From Larimichthys crocea (lineage: Eukaryota; Chordata; Actinopteri; Sciaenidae): a stretch of 64,000 bases of DNA. Each line of letters begins with the position of its first letter. Within the stretch, counting starts at the first letter, position 1. Below are positions 32,752-44,118 of this stretch, piece after piece. The notes below the pieces were generated by a model. The model worked only from the letters and a program-made list of their open reading frames with translations, had not been told where the DNA came from and ran no database searches. Where the stretch lies: assembly GCF_000972845.2 (NCBI RefSeq), contig NW_020860793.1:1-64000 (forward strand), written 5' to 3'. A program made the translations under genes and the position numbers.

Positions 32752-34428
32752 CTACTCAAGCTTACAGAACTCAGCAGTAGATCCGCTACTGTCTGAAGAA
32801 AAAACACCAAGTCCAGCATAGAGGGGCTGAGTGAATGTGGTCTGGACTCTGTGGAGCAGAGTCATGCTTTCAGATATGCTGTAGAAGGACAGAACACCTG
32901 CACTGTGATCCAGGTACACTCCTATTTTTGAGGACTGGGGGGCTGGGATTAAAGTTTTAACACGGTCATGTCTGAATTCATAACTGTAGTTGAAGCACTC
33001 TAATGCCCAAGACTTGTCATCATTTCCAAATCCACTTTCATATCCTGTTCTGCTGATATCCTTGTATGCAACTGCTACTGAAACTTCATATCTGCTCCTC
33101 TCTACCTCCCAGTAGTGACGTCCACTCAGACTCTCTCTGTTCAGGACCTGAAACATGTCAGTAAATCTGTCGTGATGACTTGAATAGGACTGTTTTTTTC
33201 TCGCCACTGTTGCTTTTCTGTTCCCTTCAGATAATGACAGCTGCGTGTGTGCTGTGTTTGGATCCAGTGTGATTTGACGTGAGTATTGTAAGAATTCATC
33301 TCTGGTCTTTGGTTCTTCGTGTGGCAGTAAAACATCAACTTCAGTCTTTGTCAGGGAGATCTTGGTCCATACTTCACTAAGAATGTCCTGTAGTTTATCT
33401 TTGACCTCTGACACTGCTGCAGTTGCATCCTCAAAGTACTGCAGAGGACGGATATTAATGCTGGGTGAGCCTGCAGATTCACTGATCTGTGACAGTGAGG
33501 GGTAATTCTGTAAAAACTGGATGTGGTCATCTGTGTTTGAGAGTTGCTCCAGCTCAGCGTCTTTCCTCCTCAGTTCAGTGATCTCCTGCTGCAGCTTCTC
33601 CTGAAGATCTTTGGCCGGACTGACTTCGGTTTTCTGCTGGGATCTAATCTGCTGCTTGACATCAGAGCTTCGATTCTTGATAAGACGAACCTGCTGAGTG
33701 AAGATCTTCTCGCTGTTCTTCACTGCTTTATCAGCAGAGCGATTGATAGCCTCCACCTCCTGCTGAAGAAGCTTCACATCTTTCTCTCTGTCCTGGATTC
33801 TCTGCTGGATTTTTTGTCGACTCATTCTGAGATCTTCCTGCCTTTCAGTCCGTTCTGCTGAGGCTAAGACTGTTTCATGGTCTCTATGTTCATCCATGGA
33901 GCACAGGTAACAGATACACTGCTGATCAGTACGACAGAAAATCTTCATCACTTTACCATGATGAGCGCAAATGTTCTCCTGAAGCTTCTTGGAGGGGTCG
34001 ACCAGCTTGTGTTTATCAAAGGCAGGGGATTCATAGTGAGGCTGGAGGTGTTGCTCACAGTAAGAAACCAGACACTGCAGACATGACCTGACAGCTTTCA
34101 GCTTCCTTCCAGTGCAGAAATCACAGGACACATCTTCAGGTCCAGCATAGCAGTGATCAGCTGGAGCAGCTTGGAGTCCAGTCTTCTTCAGATCTTCCAC
34201 TAAATCAGCTAACATGGTGTTTTTCACCAGGACAGGCCTCGGTATGAAGGTCTGTCTGCACTGAGGACAGCTGTGGATCTCCTTCCGATCCTCTTCATCC
34301 CAGTGGCTTTTAATACAGTTCATACAGTAGCTGTGTCCACAGGGAATAGTCACAGGACTCTTCAGTAGGTCCAGACAGATTGAACAGCAGAGTTTTTTCT
34401 GATCCATTAGGTTTTGTTGCTGCGCCAT
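32752..34428 (-). CDS. TRIM-family E3 ubiquitin ligase (RING, B-boxes, coiled coil, PRY-SPRY), intronless
   Basis: 558-residue intact protein. The RING at 15-57 has all zinc ligands (C15, C18, C30, H32, C35, C38, C54, C57), so it should be an active ubiquitin ligase. A B-box1-like zinc module at about 92-131 and a B-box2 at about 150-190 (YLCSMDEHRDHETV) follow, then a coiled coil at about 195-305 for dimerisation. The PRY-SPRY target-recognition domain is at about 380-558 (LSGRHYWEVE, GFGNDDKSWALEC, KIGVYLDHSAGVLSFYSI, QPLYAGLGVF). This is the layout of the large fish-expanded antiviral TRIM group (TRIM25/finTRIM/bloodthirsty-like); I cannot name an orthologue. A broken paralogue lies 12 kb away in inverted orientation. 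Cytoplasmic, target unknown. Confidence 0.93.
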   Translation of the reverse strand: MAQQQNLMDQKKLCCSICLDLLKSPVTIPCGHSYCMNCIKSHWDEEDRKEIHSCPQCRQTFIPRPVLVKNTMLADLVEDLKKTGLQAAPADHCYAGPEDVSCDFCTGRKLKAVRSCLQCLVSYCEQHLQPHYESPAFDKHKLVDPSKKLQENICAHHGKVMKIFCRTDQQCICYLCSMDEHRDHETVLASAERTERQEDLRMSRQKIQQRIQDREKDVKLLQQEVEAINRSADKAVKNSEKIFTQQVRLIKNRSSDVKQQIRSQQKTEVSPAKDLQEKLQQEITELRRKDAELEQLSNTDDHIQFLQNYPSLSQISESAGSPSINIRPLQYFEDATAAVSEVKDKLQDILSEVWTKISLTKTEVDVLLPHEEPKTRDEFLQYSRQITLDPNTAHTQLSLSEGNRKATVARKKQSYSSHHDRFTDMFQVLNRESLSGRHYWEVERSRYEVSVAVAYKDISRTGYESGFGNDDKSWALECFNYSYEFRHDRVKTLIPAPQSSKIGVYLDHSAGVLSFYSISESMTLLHRVQTTFTQPLYAGLGVFSSDSSGSTAEFCKLE

Positions 34429-34458
34429 TTCACCTCGAAGTCACAGTAAATATGAACG

Positions 34459-34472
34459 AGTTTCACTTTCTC
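34459..34472 (-). promoter_or_regulatory. Interferon-stimulated response element (ISRE)-like site
   Basis: Plus-strand AGTTTCACTTTCTC, an exact fit to the AGTTTCNNTTTC ISRE core, 31 bp before the TRIM start codon. Suggests induction by type I interferon through IRF/STAT factors. Confidence 0.6.
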
Positions 34473-34554
34473 TTTTACCATAAAAACAGAGAACTGATCG
34501 GCAACAAAACCTACTTCTCTTCCTCAGTATTGTTCGCTGATCTGCACTGAATGG

Positions 34555-34567
34555 GGTTTCACTTTAA
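34555..34567 (-). promoter_or_regulatory. Second, weaker ISRE-like site
   Basis: Plus-strand GGTTTCACTTTAA, matching the core except the last C. About 85 bp upstream of the first. Confidence 0.35.
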
Positions 34568-34569
34568 AA

Positions 34570-37290
34570 CGTTGGTTACACCTATCTGTAAACTGGGAGA
34601 TCTGCGAACGGCTGACTGTGTTGGAAAGCAGGAAGAGGAGGAGGGGTTATTACACTCTGATTCATTCCTGGAAGAGGAGAAGCTTCCACAAGGCAGTGTT
34701 TATAGCTGATGTTTGCAAGGGACGTAAAGCCGGACTGTTTGGAGTGTTGCATGACTCAGTTCAAAAGCCACATGATTGCCTCACCACCCCGGTCAGAACC
34801 TTGTTTTGTTGGCCTTTAGTGCAGGCACAGTTACATGAAATGTGTTCTACTCACTCATGTTTTTACTGATCATGAACTGTGTCGATGCTCATATAGAAGA
34901 AGAGTTTGACAATTTAAAAAAGTTGTTGGATAAGAGCTGGTAAAACAGATATCGTGCTTTATGTAGGTCTATAGCAGAATGCAATATGAATAACTCAATG
35001 GGTTCTGAAAATCTAGTAATCCTTTCAGACTCATTGTTTATGAAAGATTTCTTCTGTTCTGTCTCATTCAGTGAAAGACTGAAGGCGAAGACAATGATTT
35101 CTGGTGGACCAATCAGAGAGCTTGTCATCTCTGGTGTCATCTCTGTGTTTCGCCAGCAGGTGTCCTCCCTGGCTGAGTGTTGAGTCTCTCTCATTTAGTC
35201 CTGCAGTTTGTCTGGGTTTGTCTTCTCAGAGAGATAGCTCAGTTTCTATCGCTCTGCTACATGTTGGCTGTTGCCCTGTTTCTTTAATTGAATTGTTCAT
35301 TTATTTTACCAGATCATTTTTTTCCCCATGTAGTTGGGCTACTACATCACCAACATCAGCTAACAGCTATTTAATAGACTAATTCAATTTCTTTAGGGCT
35401 GGTGCCTCACATAAAATCACTCAATGCAGTTTTAAATGTTAATATTAATATTTCTATGTGTGTTTATCGGTGGGGGGGTGCAGAAGCCTGTCTTACTTAC
35501 GCCTTTTCCTGCATTCATGTCAAACTGAGAGAACTCCTTCCACATTATTCCAAGATGGCTTTCCCCATTTCTAGTATTCACATAAGATACATAAGAACGT
35601 TGTCTGCATTTCTTCCATGTTACCTTTCGGTAATTGGTATAAGTAATATGTTGAATATAGAGGCCTGCATAGCTCCTTTGTAATTAAATTATCCCTAATA
35701 CTGGATTTTATATCATTTGCACAACCAACAATGGTGTGGTAATGGCAATGCAGCCATTTTGCCACTCATTCGATAAGATAGCCGACAGAAAGTCTCCATG
35801 TCTCCTGTGTGTAAACCAGAGGCTAACGTAAATAGATGTTTAGTCATGCTTGCGGCTATGCTTTAAATGCCCCACACACAAAATGCAGTACTGCTGCTGA
35901 GGCAGCTGCTGGTGACACCATAATGCTTACTTTGACCGTACAACAGTTCTCAGTCACATGGCAATTAACCTTTCAGGAGTAGCCTGCAAGTGCATAAGCC
36001 TTTCAATGGCTACTCACTACTCACTAAGATATGTAGTTTCGATGAAGGTCGATGATACATTTGGGGATCAGGATAAAAGTTGTAACCTTATGGTTTACAA
36101 AAATGGCAGATTAATAGTTGCGATGTTTCTCTACTTTTTTTTCTACATTTATTTGATTTGTTTCTTTCTTATTTTGTTCAGTATTATTCAGCACGTTTTA
36201 TTCTGATTTAACATGAAGAACTGAAACAACAGTCTCTGTGTTTACTGCATAATTAGACTGAAGCAACATGACATGTGAATCCGCTCTCATGTCTCCATAG
36301 CAACAGGTTGTGATAGTAAAACTTTGATCCCGAGTGCGGCTTGACATCAGCATGTGCATGATCAAATGTAAATTCACTCACACATGCCTGCATCACACAC
36401 AGACACACATGCATATATGATTGCACAGTAACACACTTGTACAGCACAGACCCATATACATATACACTTAATGTCAACTATAGTCACTATAAGCTTTCTA
36501 GATATGTGCATGTACATGTGTTCAGGAGTTAACAGAGCATTTGCTTTGGCACCTCACATGTTGGCAGAGGCGCATGGTATCCATGACGACTAAGATGCAG
36601 CCAGTAATATTTGATAGAAAGATTAAGTGGAGCCCAGTAGGTATGGTTTGAAATTAAAAGTATTAGACATTTATGAAAGAATTAGACTCTACAAGGAACA
36701 GATCTAGACAGACAAAATAAAAAACGAGTTAAACGCAAAACACACTTGATACACAAGTAGTAGTCAGTAAATAAATAACACAGCGAAATGCTTTAAAAGC
36801 TTTTTTAATAAATCCCACGAAAAGACAAAAATCAACAGCGTGTTAGTTCATCTCTCAGTATTGTCTGACTCCTCAATGTCGCTTTAGCTTTGGGCCCATT
36901 TATTTCAAACAACGAAAAAAATATTGTCACAAATACATTATTTAAAAAAAAAAAAAACAGGCCAGTAATGTGCTAAAATGTCTGGACACTGTGTTAACAA
37001 TCGTTACTGAAACAGAAGGAAATACTGCATTCTTTTGGGACTATTTTCAGCTGTGGATTAATACACATTTGCTGATCTTGTGAGTACTTCAGGCAGTAGC
37101 ACAGTGTATGTGGGATGGAGTGAAAAGAAACCACAGTGTATGTTCTTGGTAATGAACACTATGTTTTATTATTATTATTTTATTATACAGGACAGCTGAA
37201 GACAGACAGGAAAGCAGGGACAGGGGGAATAAATGACCACAGGCTGGAGTCAATTGCAGCAAGGTCTTGGCCCTTGTACATATGTTTTTA
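34570..37290. other. Intergenic DNA
   Basis: No gene. A (TTA)n-rich segment followed by GGACAGCTGAAGACAGACAG (about 37,155-37,215) looks like a dispersed fish repeat. Confidence 0.4.
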
Positions 37291-37774
37291 CAGTTTTTCT
37301 CCATTGGTTTGGCTCATTTCTTGAAACTGAGATGACATTCCCATAACAACATGGACAAATCCCCAAACTATCTTGCAGTTTCTCACAACAGAATGGCATT
37401 TATCATTGCTTTCATCACATTTCCAAATGCTTTGTACATGTGTCAAGCCTTTAGTACATCCTTGCAAATAGCTATGTACAAGTATCCTACAGTTAACACA
37501 ATCAGCCAACATTTAGTACATTTTTCAAATGAATGTATCTTGCTGATCTATCCCAATTGGTTGGTTTTCAGTGTCATGGTTATTGTCCTCAAAACATGTC
37601 AGCACATTTTCATCGTATAAGTCATCATATGCAGAATAGTCTGCTCAATTGTCAAAATAGTGTTAGGAAACTGGAATAGAATACAGTACATATTTTGGAA
37701 GATGTTATAGTAAATTTAGGATAATCAGGTTAGGTGAAATAAGTTTTTGACTAACGAAGGAGGCGTGTATAACC

Positions 37775-38206
37775 ATGTGCGCGGCCATCTCAGAAAATGG
37801 TGTGGCCACCCACAATGCAAGTTTGGGCCCATACAACACAGATAAACTCCTCCGTTTCCTGGATCAACTGTATCTTGATCTGGTCCCAGAAAATGAGAGG
37901 GGTCTCGAAGGGCCCCACCTACCCCAGTTTGTAATTATATGGGACAACGTTAGTTTCCACCGGGGTCCACGCATCCGGGGATGGTTCAACATGCATCCAA
38001 GAATGCACAATGTGTTCTTGCCACCATACTCTCCATTCCTCAATCCTATCGAGGAGTTTTTCTCTGCTTGGAGATGGAGCGTGTATGAACACCATGCGGA
38101 AAACCAGAGGGCTCTCATGACTGCAATGGACGCTGCCTGTGAGGACATAACAGGGGATCAGTGTAGAGGATGGCTCAGGCATGCACGACGCTTCTTCCCG
38201 GAGTGA
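37775..38206 (+). pseudogene. DDE transposase, C-terminal part (IS630/Tc1-mariner type)
   Basis: 143 residues of the catalytic domain. The second Asp is in IWDNVSFHRG and the Glu in PPYSPFLNPIEEFFSAW, about 35 residues apart, which fits the DD(34-35)E spacing. The N-terminal DNA-binding helices and the first catalytic Asp are missing, because sequence upstream of ITMCAAIS is unrelated. The remaining part is undamaged, so the loss looks like one internal deletion. Cannot catalyse transposition. Confidence 0.88.
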
Positions 38207-38224
38207 CCGTGACTAAACAAAATG

Positions 38225-38840
38225 TCTTCATTTGTGACTCTTTGTATTTACAGTGCTGATTTGTTGATTTTTTTCTTTTTTGTGGGTTTTTGTATTTTGT
38301 GTACACAGTATATTTTCCTTTTTTACGGTTCCCTACCTACTGTAATGTGTACAATTTACGTTAGTTGAAAATAAAAATGAAAATTCCTCGGCAGAATGAG
38401 TGCAGTGTGTGTGTGTGGTGTGAAAATGTTATGCCTATAGTTAGAAATATGCCATGACAAAGTGTCTAAGCATTTTGACTTGCAGTACTTACACAATACC
38501 AAAGGGACAATGCATTTTGGAGGCACTGACTAGTTATATGAGAAGGGAATGTAGTTTTGACTGAAGGGTAAACTGTTTTGGGAGCTGTACAAACATTGCC
38601 AGGTGATCCATGTAGTTGTGCAGTACCATCCAAGTTATTTTGACAGAAGTACTGAATGAATCAAAATGTGCCAAAGCAATTGAGAAGGATCCATGCCATT
38701 TTTATGGTACTGACTATTTACATGGGAAAGGGATTTCATTTTGAAGCATGGATGAGTAGTTTTGGGAGACAAATTACATTTTGCTGGTTATCTGAAGTGT
38801 TGTGCAGAACTGCAAGTCTGTTTGGCCAAATTGCTTTATA
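38225..38840. other. 3' internal part of the Tc1/mariner element
   Basis: Noncoding, with a poly(A)-signal-like AATAAA at about 38,370 after the transposase stop. Confidence 0.45.
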
Positions 38841-39037
38841 GTTATGAGAATGTCATCTCAGTTTCAAGAAATGAGCCAAACCAATGGAGAAAAACTGTAA
38901 TAGTTCTTAGACAACAACAGAGCTCTATAGCACAGAGGAAGAAGACATATCAGGCTTTCGGTGCACAGACACAGACTAACGCTTGTCATTGGGATCAATT
39001 CAGTCATTGTTGGTTTTGGTCTTTTCTATTTTGAATT

Positions 39038-39230
39038 CAATTCAATTCCATTTTACTTCCATAGCACCGAATCACAACAGAGGTTATCTCATGACACTTT
39101 TCAGAGCAGGTCTAGACCGTACTGTATATAATACTATTTATAGGCACCCAACAATTCCCACAATGAGCAAGCACTTGGCAACAGTGGCAAGGAAAAAAGT
39201 GAATTATTTGGAGAGAGAGATGCACAGCAG
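39038..39230. repeat. Dispersed fish repeat (nonautonomous, unclassified)
   Basis: Starts with (AATTC)n-like ATTCAATTCAATTCCATTTT and contains CAGGTCTAGACCGTACT and GAGCAAGCACTTGGCAACAG. Recognised from memory as a common teleost interspersed repeat. Confidence 0.6.
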
Positions 39231-39294
39231 AATAATAATACTGATAACTATAAATGTTACTCTTAATTTCACTCCACCACAGGGTATTGCCAGC

Positions 39295-39465
39295 TAAATC
39301 AAATCAAATCAAATCAATTTTATTTGTATAGCCCAAAGTCACAAAGTACATTTGCCTCTGAGGGCTTTACAATCTGTACAGGGAGTGACACCCTCTGTCC
39401 TTAGACCCTCGGTTCGAGTAAGAAAAAACTTGCCCACAAAAAACCCTTTTAACAGTGTCCTTTAA
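39295..39465. repeat. Second dispersed fish repeat
   Basis: (AATCA)n start, then TTTTATTTGTATAGCCCAAA, GAGGGCTTTACAATCTGTAC and GTCCTTAGACCCTCGG. Recognised from memory as another common teleost repeat. Confidence 0.6.
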
Positions 39466-39469
39466 TACA

Positions 39470-41180
39470 CTACAGCTACTTTACCAAACTGCGTAAATGC
39501 TACATTCTTGGTGGTATGTCGTTATTCTGTTCTGTTCTGCTCTGATTCAGTTTCTCTGTAATTCTGCCACTGTTGTCTGTTCTGTGTGCAGAGATCGTAA
39601 AGTTCTTTAAAACGAATATAATGTTGCACTGTAAAAATTAACTTTTGTAGAGTAACTGATGACTTGACTACTGATGTATACAGTCATAATTATGGCAGTT
39701 TGCCTTTGTTGGAAAAAATAATGAGAATAATGAATTCAGTCACAACATGCTTAGTTTGCTCATCAAGCTGCTTTAAAAGATATAGCTTGTCAAAATGGGC
39801 CTAAGGTTATTTCCTATCACAGTGTTTGCTAATATCAAGCCGTGACAGGAAATAAAGCTGTTCCCTAGCAACCTCTTTCATCTAAAGGGGTCTCTGAAGA
39901 CTTGTCTTTGGATCATGTTGGACTTTTTTTTTTTGTATTGTTGTTACTTTGTTTGCATGTAAACCTTGCTGCTTCCCTTTCAGGGCTGAGTTGCATTTAA
40001 ATCTGAGTTTGGTGAACATTTATCATACGTATGTGAAGAAAATATATTTGATAAGTCCATACATCAGCCTCACTGGACCATCTAACTCAAATTCATTCAT
40101 TCATTCATTCATTCAGATTCACTTTTACTGTACTTTGAGTTAGAACATTTTTTCTCTGTTTGTAAAAAGATGATCAGATTTTCTGTAAAAAATAAAAATA
40201 AAAAATAAAACTCACTGTACTGTGGAGTTTGAAAAATTAAATTTTATCTAATGGAACGTCCCTGAATTTGATTTGATTTCAATCTCATTTAACGCTGTTC
40301 TTTTTGATTTAGTCAAGTAAAATATCCGGACAAGGATTGTTTGTGTTTCCACCTGTTGAACATTTAAACCATAGTGAATGGAGAAGTAATCCGCAGGCGC
40401 TAGGACCCCGTTGACTCCCGTCTTTTCAGGTTAGATTACAAATGTGTAGCCCCCATATACACACGATGCTGCCTTCACGTCATGCAAGAATTATCAGTTT
40501 TACATTCCGTGTGTGTGTGTTTTTGTGTGTATGTGTGTGTGTGTGTGTGTGTGTGCAAATATGTGAATTTAATCTATGTTTATTTATTTTGGGGTGTTGT
40601 AAGCCGATGAAGCAGTGTTTGTTATTGTGCATATTCAATCATACCACCATTAAACAGTATGAAACAAAAGTGAGTGCACCTTTACAAAACCAGTAGTCAT
40701 TTTCAAGATGTTGTGAAAAGTCACATTCAAAGCGCACTAACATAACACTAATGAGATTACATTCATTTAAATGATAAAACATGCTAAAATGTGAAAAGAT
40801 CATACCAAAATACTAAAAGTACAGCAGTGGCTGTCCAAATTATTCAACATTCTCTTTACAAATAAGGCGATAATGTAGTGACATGAGGTAACATTTGGAT
40901 AATAAATTAAAGAATAATATCTCTGGTTTTTACTAGCAAATATATTAAAAAGTTATTCTTGTAGAAAGTGGCATACAGACCTGGACTGCATCAGTCAGCA
41001 TCAGACACCCACCTGTCAATCAAAGCAGCCACGCTGCATAACTTTAAGCCTTAATATAATTTAAACAGGTGAGTTGTATATAAATTCACCCTCAGTCATG
41101 AACGGGGAAATTAGCTATAGAGACCAAAACAGTTTTTTGTACCAGGCTGTAAACATGTTTATTTCTGCTGTGAAGTTGGA
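39470..41180. other. Intergenic DNA
   Basis: Includes (ATTC)n at about 40,092-40,115 and a (TG)n run at 40,508-40,554. No gene. Confidence 0.45.
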
Positions 41181-41499
41181 CATTTGAACATGGGGACTTA
41201 TGGAGAGTGGCTCACTTCTGGAGTCAGCCTCAAGTGGACGTTTGAGGAACTGCAGTTTTTGGCACTACTGCATAGGCTTCATTTCACAGCCACAGAGACT
41301 GCTGCTTGCTGTAGTTTATCCTACAGGCTGGCAGGTGAGAAACAGTTCACTGTTAAACATGTTATACTTCAGTTTAAATCTGTTCAAAAACCAAAGTGTA
41401 AAAACAACACATTTAGTTAGTTTATCCAGCCTAGCATTGCTTGTATGCCGGTTTTATTGTCTTCCCTCCACTTCCATATCCTCAAAAGCACATGGAAAG

Positions 41500-41796
41500 A
41501 CGAGAACAGAAATCCCAGTTTTCGAGGAGCCCCTGAACGCGGCAGGCGCGTCAATCCTCCACCCCTCGAGGAAGCCGAGCGACATCCATCAGACTGGTTG
41601 GACTCTCAGAGGTACGCTCGAGCACTCCTCTCAGCCTTGCACCCTCACCGCACACTCCGCCGGGGCCGTCACGCCGAAGCTCCGGGCAGCTCTCGTGGTC
41701 TCTTGCGTGGATCTTTCCCTCCTCACCAGGACTGTGGGAGAGATGCGACGTCTCGGAGGAGGAGGAGGAGACGAACTGGCCAGGCAGCAGCAACAG

Positions 41797-41828
<32 letters not shown>

Positions 41829-41876
41829 GACACCTGAGAGGAGGATCTGAGTTTGTTTCTATAACGTCAAAGAAAG
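41500..41876 (+). promoter_or_regulatory. Putative CpG-rich promoter and noncoding first exon
   Basis: The only long CpG-dense, non-repeat-looking stretch on the right half. It contains a (CAG)n run (41,786-41,829) and ends in AAAG followed by GTAAGC (donor GT 41877-41878). The open frame across it (to 41,850) ends before the donor, so I read it as 5' untranslated. If right, a plus-strand gene starts here and its coding exons lie beyond 64,000. Could also be an isolated CpG island. Confidence 0.45.
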
Positions 41877-41878
41877 GT

Positions 41879-42167
41879 AAGCACCAAAAGAGACAGGAAG
41901 AGATGTCTCCGGGACATCCTCACGGGCTCGCGCCTGGTGCAGATGCTCGTTTTGCTTGTTGTTGATCGGTGCGTTTCCGTGTTACTTGTCGTTTCCAGCA
42001 TCAGTAGAGAGCAAGCGGTATGAGTCATAGCCCGGTGCAGGGCTGCCGGAGGATCTGCTCTGCTCAGGAGCAAAGTGTCTGCAGCCTCCGAAGCCACAGT
42101 CCTCTATCAGCCGCTGCACACGCAAAGCGCACATGCACATTGGTGGCTGTTTAGGCAAATTACTGCG

Positions 42168-42213
<46 letters not shown>

Positions 42214-42376
42214 ACGTGATCTATCATGCATAGAGCTGGCGTTTGAGTCTGTGTGGGCGTGTGTGTATGTGCCATGATAGTTCACCTGAGTTTGTAGTTT
42301 TATGCAGGCCCCCATATGAATGACATGTTAGTCAACAGTGCGTCTCCAACTTAGTTAGAGCCCTTCCTGTTTTAAA

Positions 42377-42410
<34 letters not shown>

Positions 42411-43795
42411 ACAAAGCAACATGAAGAAAATTATTTTCCAAGTTGGATGTGGAAGACTTGTCCTGCTCTGAGCCCTGACCTCAATCACCATCACCAACAC
42501 CTTTTGGCATGAGCTGGAGCACAGACTGAGAGCCAGGCCTGGTCACCCAAAGTCAGCGGCTGACTGACAGTAGTGCTTTTGTTGCTGAATGGGAGCAAAT
42601 GTTTGCAGCCGTCTTTCCAAAATCTGGTACAAAGCCTGAAACCAGAAGAGTGGAGGCTGTCATAGCAGCATGTTTATGGGTGTATTTTTTCAATTAGCTT
42701 TTAGGGATTGGGTCCTACATGAAAACAATATTTTTGTTGTTGGTATTTCACATAAACGATATCTGTATTTATTTTAAATCCCAAACCACACCCACACAAT
42801 CCTGATGAAGCAGGAGTGGCTCCATTTTTGTGTTGAAGTTAAAATACCCGGACATGTTTTTTAAAAACTTTGACAGGTGTTTCACAAAAGAGATAGTTAG
42901 AGAAACAATTAAGATATAAAGCTTAAATTTACAGTGACAATACGTTTTGTTTGTGTCCACATACTTCCGACCCTGTAGTTATATTAATTTTTTTTTTAAA
43001 ATACTGTACTATACTAATGCTATAGTTTTACAGCTGATAGTTCTTCTCATTTACTTTCTGAGAAATAATGTTTCCATTGAACAGTTTTGGTGCTGTGGAT
43101 GGCTCTGGACCTATCCTGTACCTCATATTCTAATTTTTTTTTTTATAAATGTTGAATGGTGACATTAAATATACAGTATAGGTGGAGATCCTATCCCAAA
43201 TGAATGTGCTTTTAAAGCAGCTTACCATATTTTTAGATTGTTGACATATTTATCATGTTAACGGTTGGACAGAGTATTGTGCATGGAGCAGAGTTTGCTA
43301 TCTGCTCCTAAATCACAGATACAGAATGTGTCTCATTTTCTCTCATACAGGATTTCTACAACTGGTAAAAAAAAAAAAAATGTTTTCATGTTTAAGGGCT
43401 GAACGTTTTTTCAGTGTAATCTGTAGCTTACTGTTAGCATGGCAAACAGAAGAGCTTTAAACTCAGCAATTGGATGTGTCTTACCGAAATGCACCTTTTG
43501 GAGTTTAGCTGTCCTTGAGTTTTAATGTTTTTGATCGAGAAAGATAATGTTTTCCAACACAGTTGTTCATAGTTTGCACTTATAATTACAGTAGTATCTT
43601 TATTAAGAACTGTTCTGTCACAAAAATATCTGTACTTTTACGGAACATTTAGATTGTCAGACCTAAATTGTTTTCTATAATTCCATTTATACTCTTCATA
43701 TTTCAATTAGTTTATTGGCCAAAATATATCATATTTTGAATCTATTCCAGATTTAATCAAATAATAAAAAACAGATTGTAAAAAGAGTCTAACCT
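41879..43795. other. Putative first-intron start
   Basis: Holds (TG)n runs at 42,172-42,211 and 42,379-42,410 and A/T runs. No coding exon seen. Confidence 0.45.
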
Positions 43796-43839
43796 GGGTG
43801 AAGGAGGTTAGTGAAAGAGTCAGTGAACTGACCACATTT

Positions 43840-44118
43840 GCGCCCTGGGCGAACCTTCACCCCCCCCCCGAGGCGAACATTTTCTCCGGCGCCCTAACGG
43901 CCGCCCGTGCGCCCCTGGATGCGTGCGCCCCCATCGGTCTGTCCGACTCCCCCCTCTGCCTTGTCAACACCCCGCTCCCGGGGCGTCCGCTCCGCTAACT
44001 TAATGAGCGGATTCGAAAATTACCGAGGTTTTTTGCTTTTTCGGGCGTTCGTGCGCCCCCCACGGAGAATGCGCCCTGGGCGGCCGCCCACATTGCCCAT
44101 AGCTAGGACCGGCCCTGG
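43840..44118. repeat. GC-rich dispersed element
   Basis: C-rich block with GCGCCCTGGGCG repeated near both ends (about 43,840 and 44,071) and ending in AGCTAGGACCGGCCCTGGG. Abrupt GC contrast with its flanks. Probably a fragment of a known fish DNA element. Confidence 0.45.

Larger units (their letters stand above)
37291..38897 (+). mobile_element. Tc1/mariner-type DNA transposon with 57-bp TIRs
   Basis: Terminal inverted repeats 37291-37347 and 38841-38897 match at 56 of 57 positions and start CAGTTTTTCTCCATTGG. TA dinucleotides flank both ends (37289-37290 and 38898-38899), the expected target duplication of this superfamily. Contains a 5'-truncated transposase. The near-identical TIRs suggest fairly recent movement, supplied in trans. 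Confidence 0.9.

Noticed and set aside
33544..33861. 105-residue plus-strand open frame inside the TRIM gene
   Set aside because: Antisense shadow of the coiled-coil coding region.
41200..41850. 216-residue open frame ending in a polyglutamine run
   Set aside because: No recognisable domain, ends before the splice donor, and overlaps another equally long open frame across the same CpG-rich, CAG-repeat DNA. Better read as untranslated.
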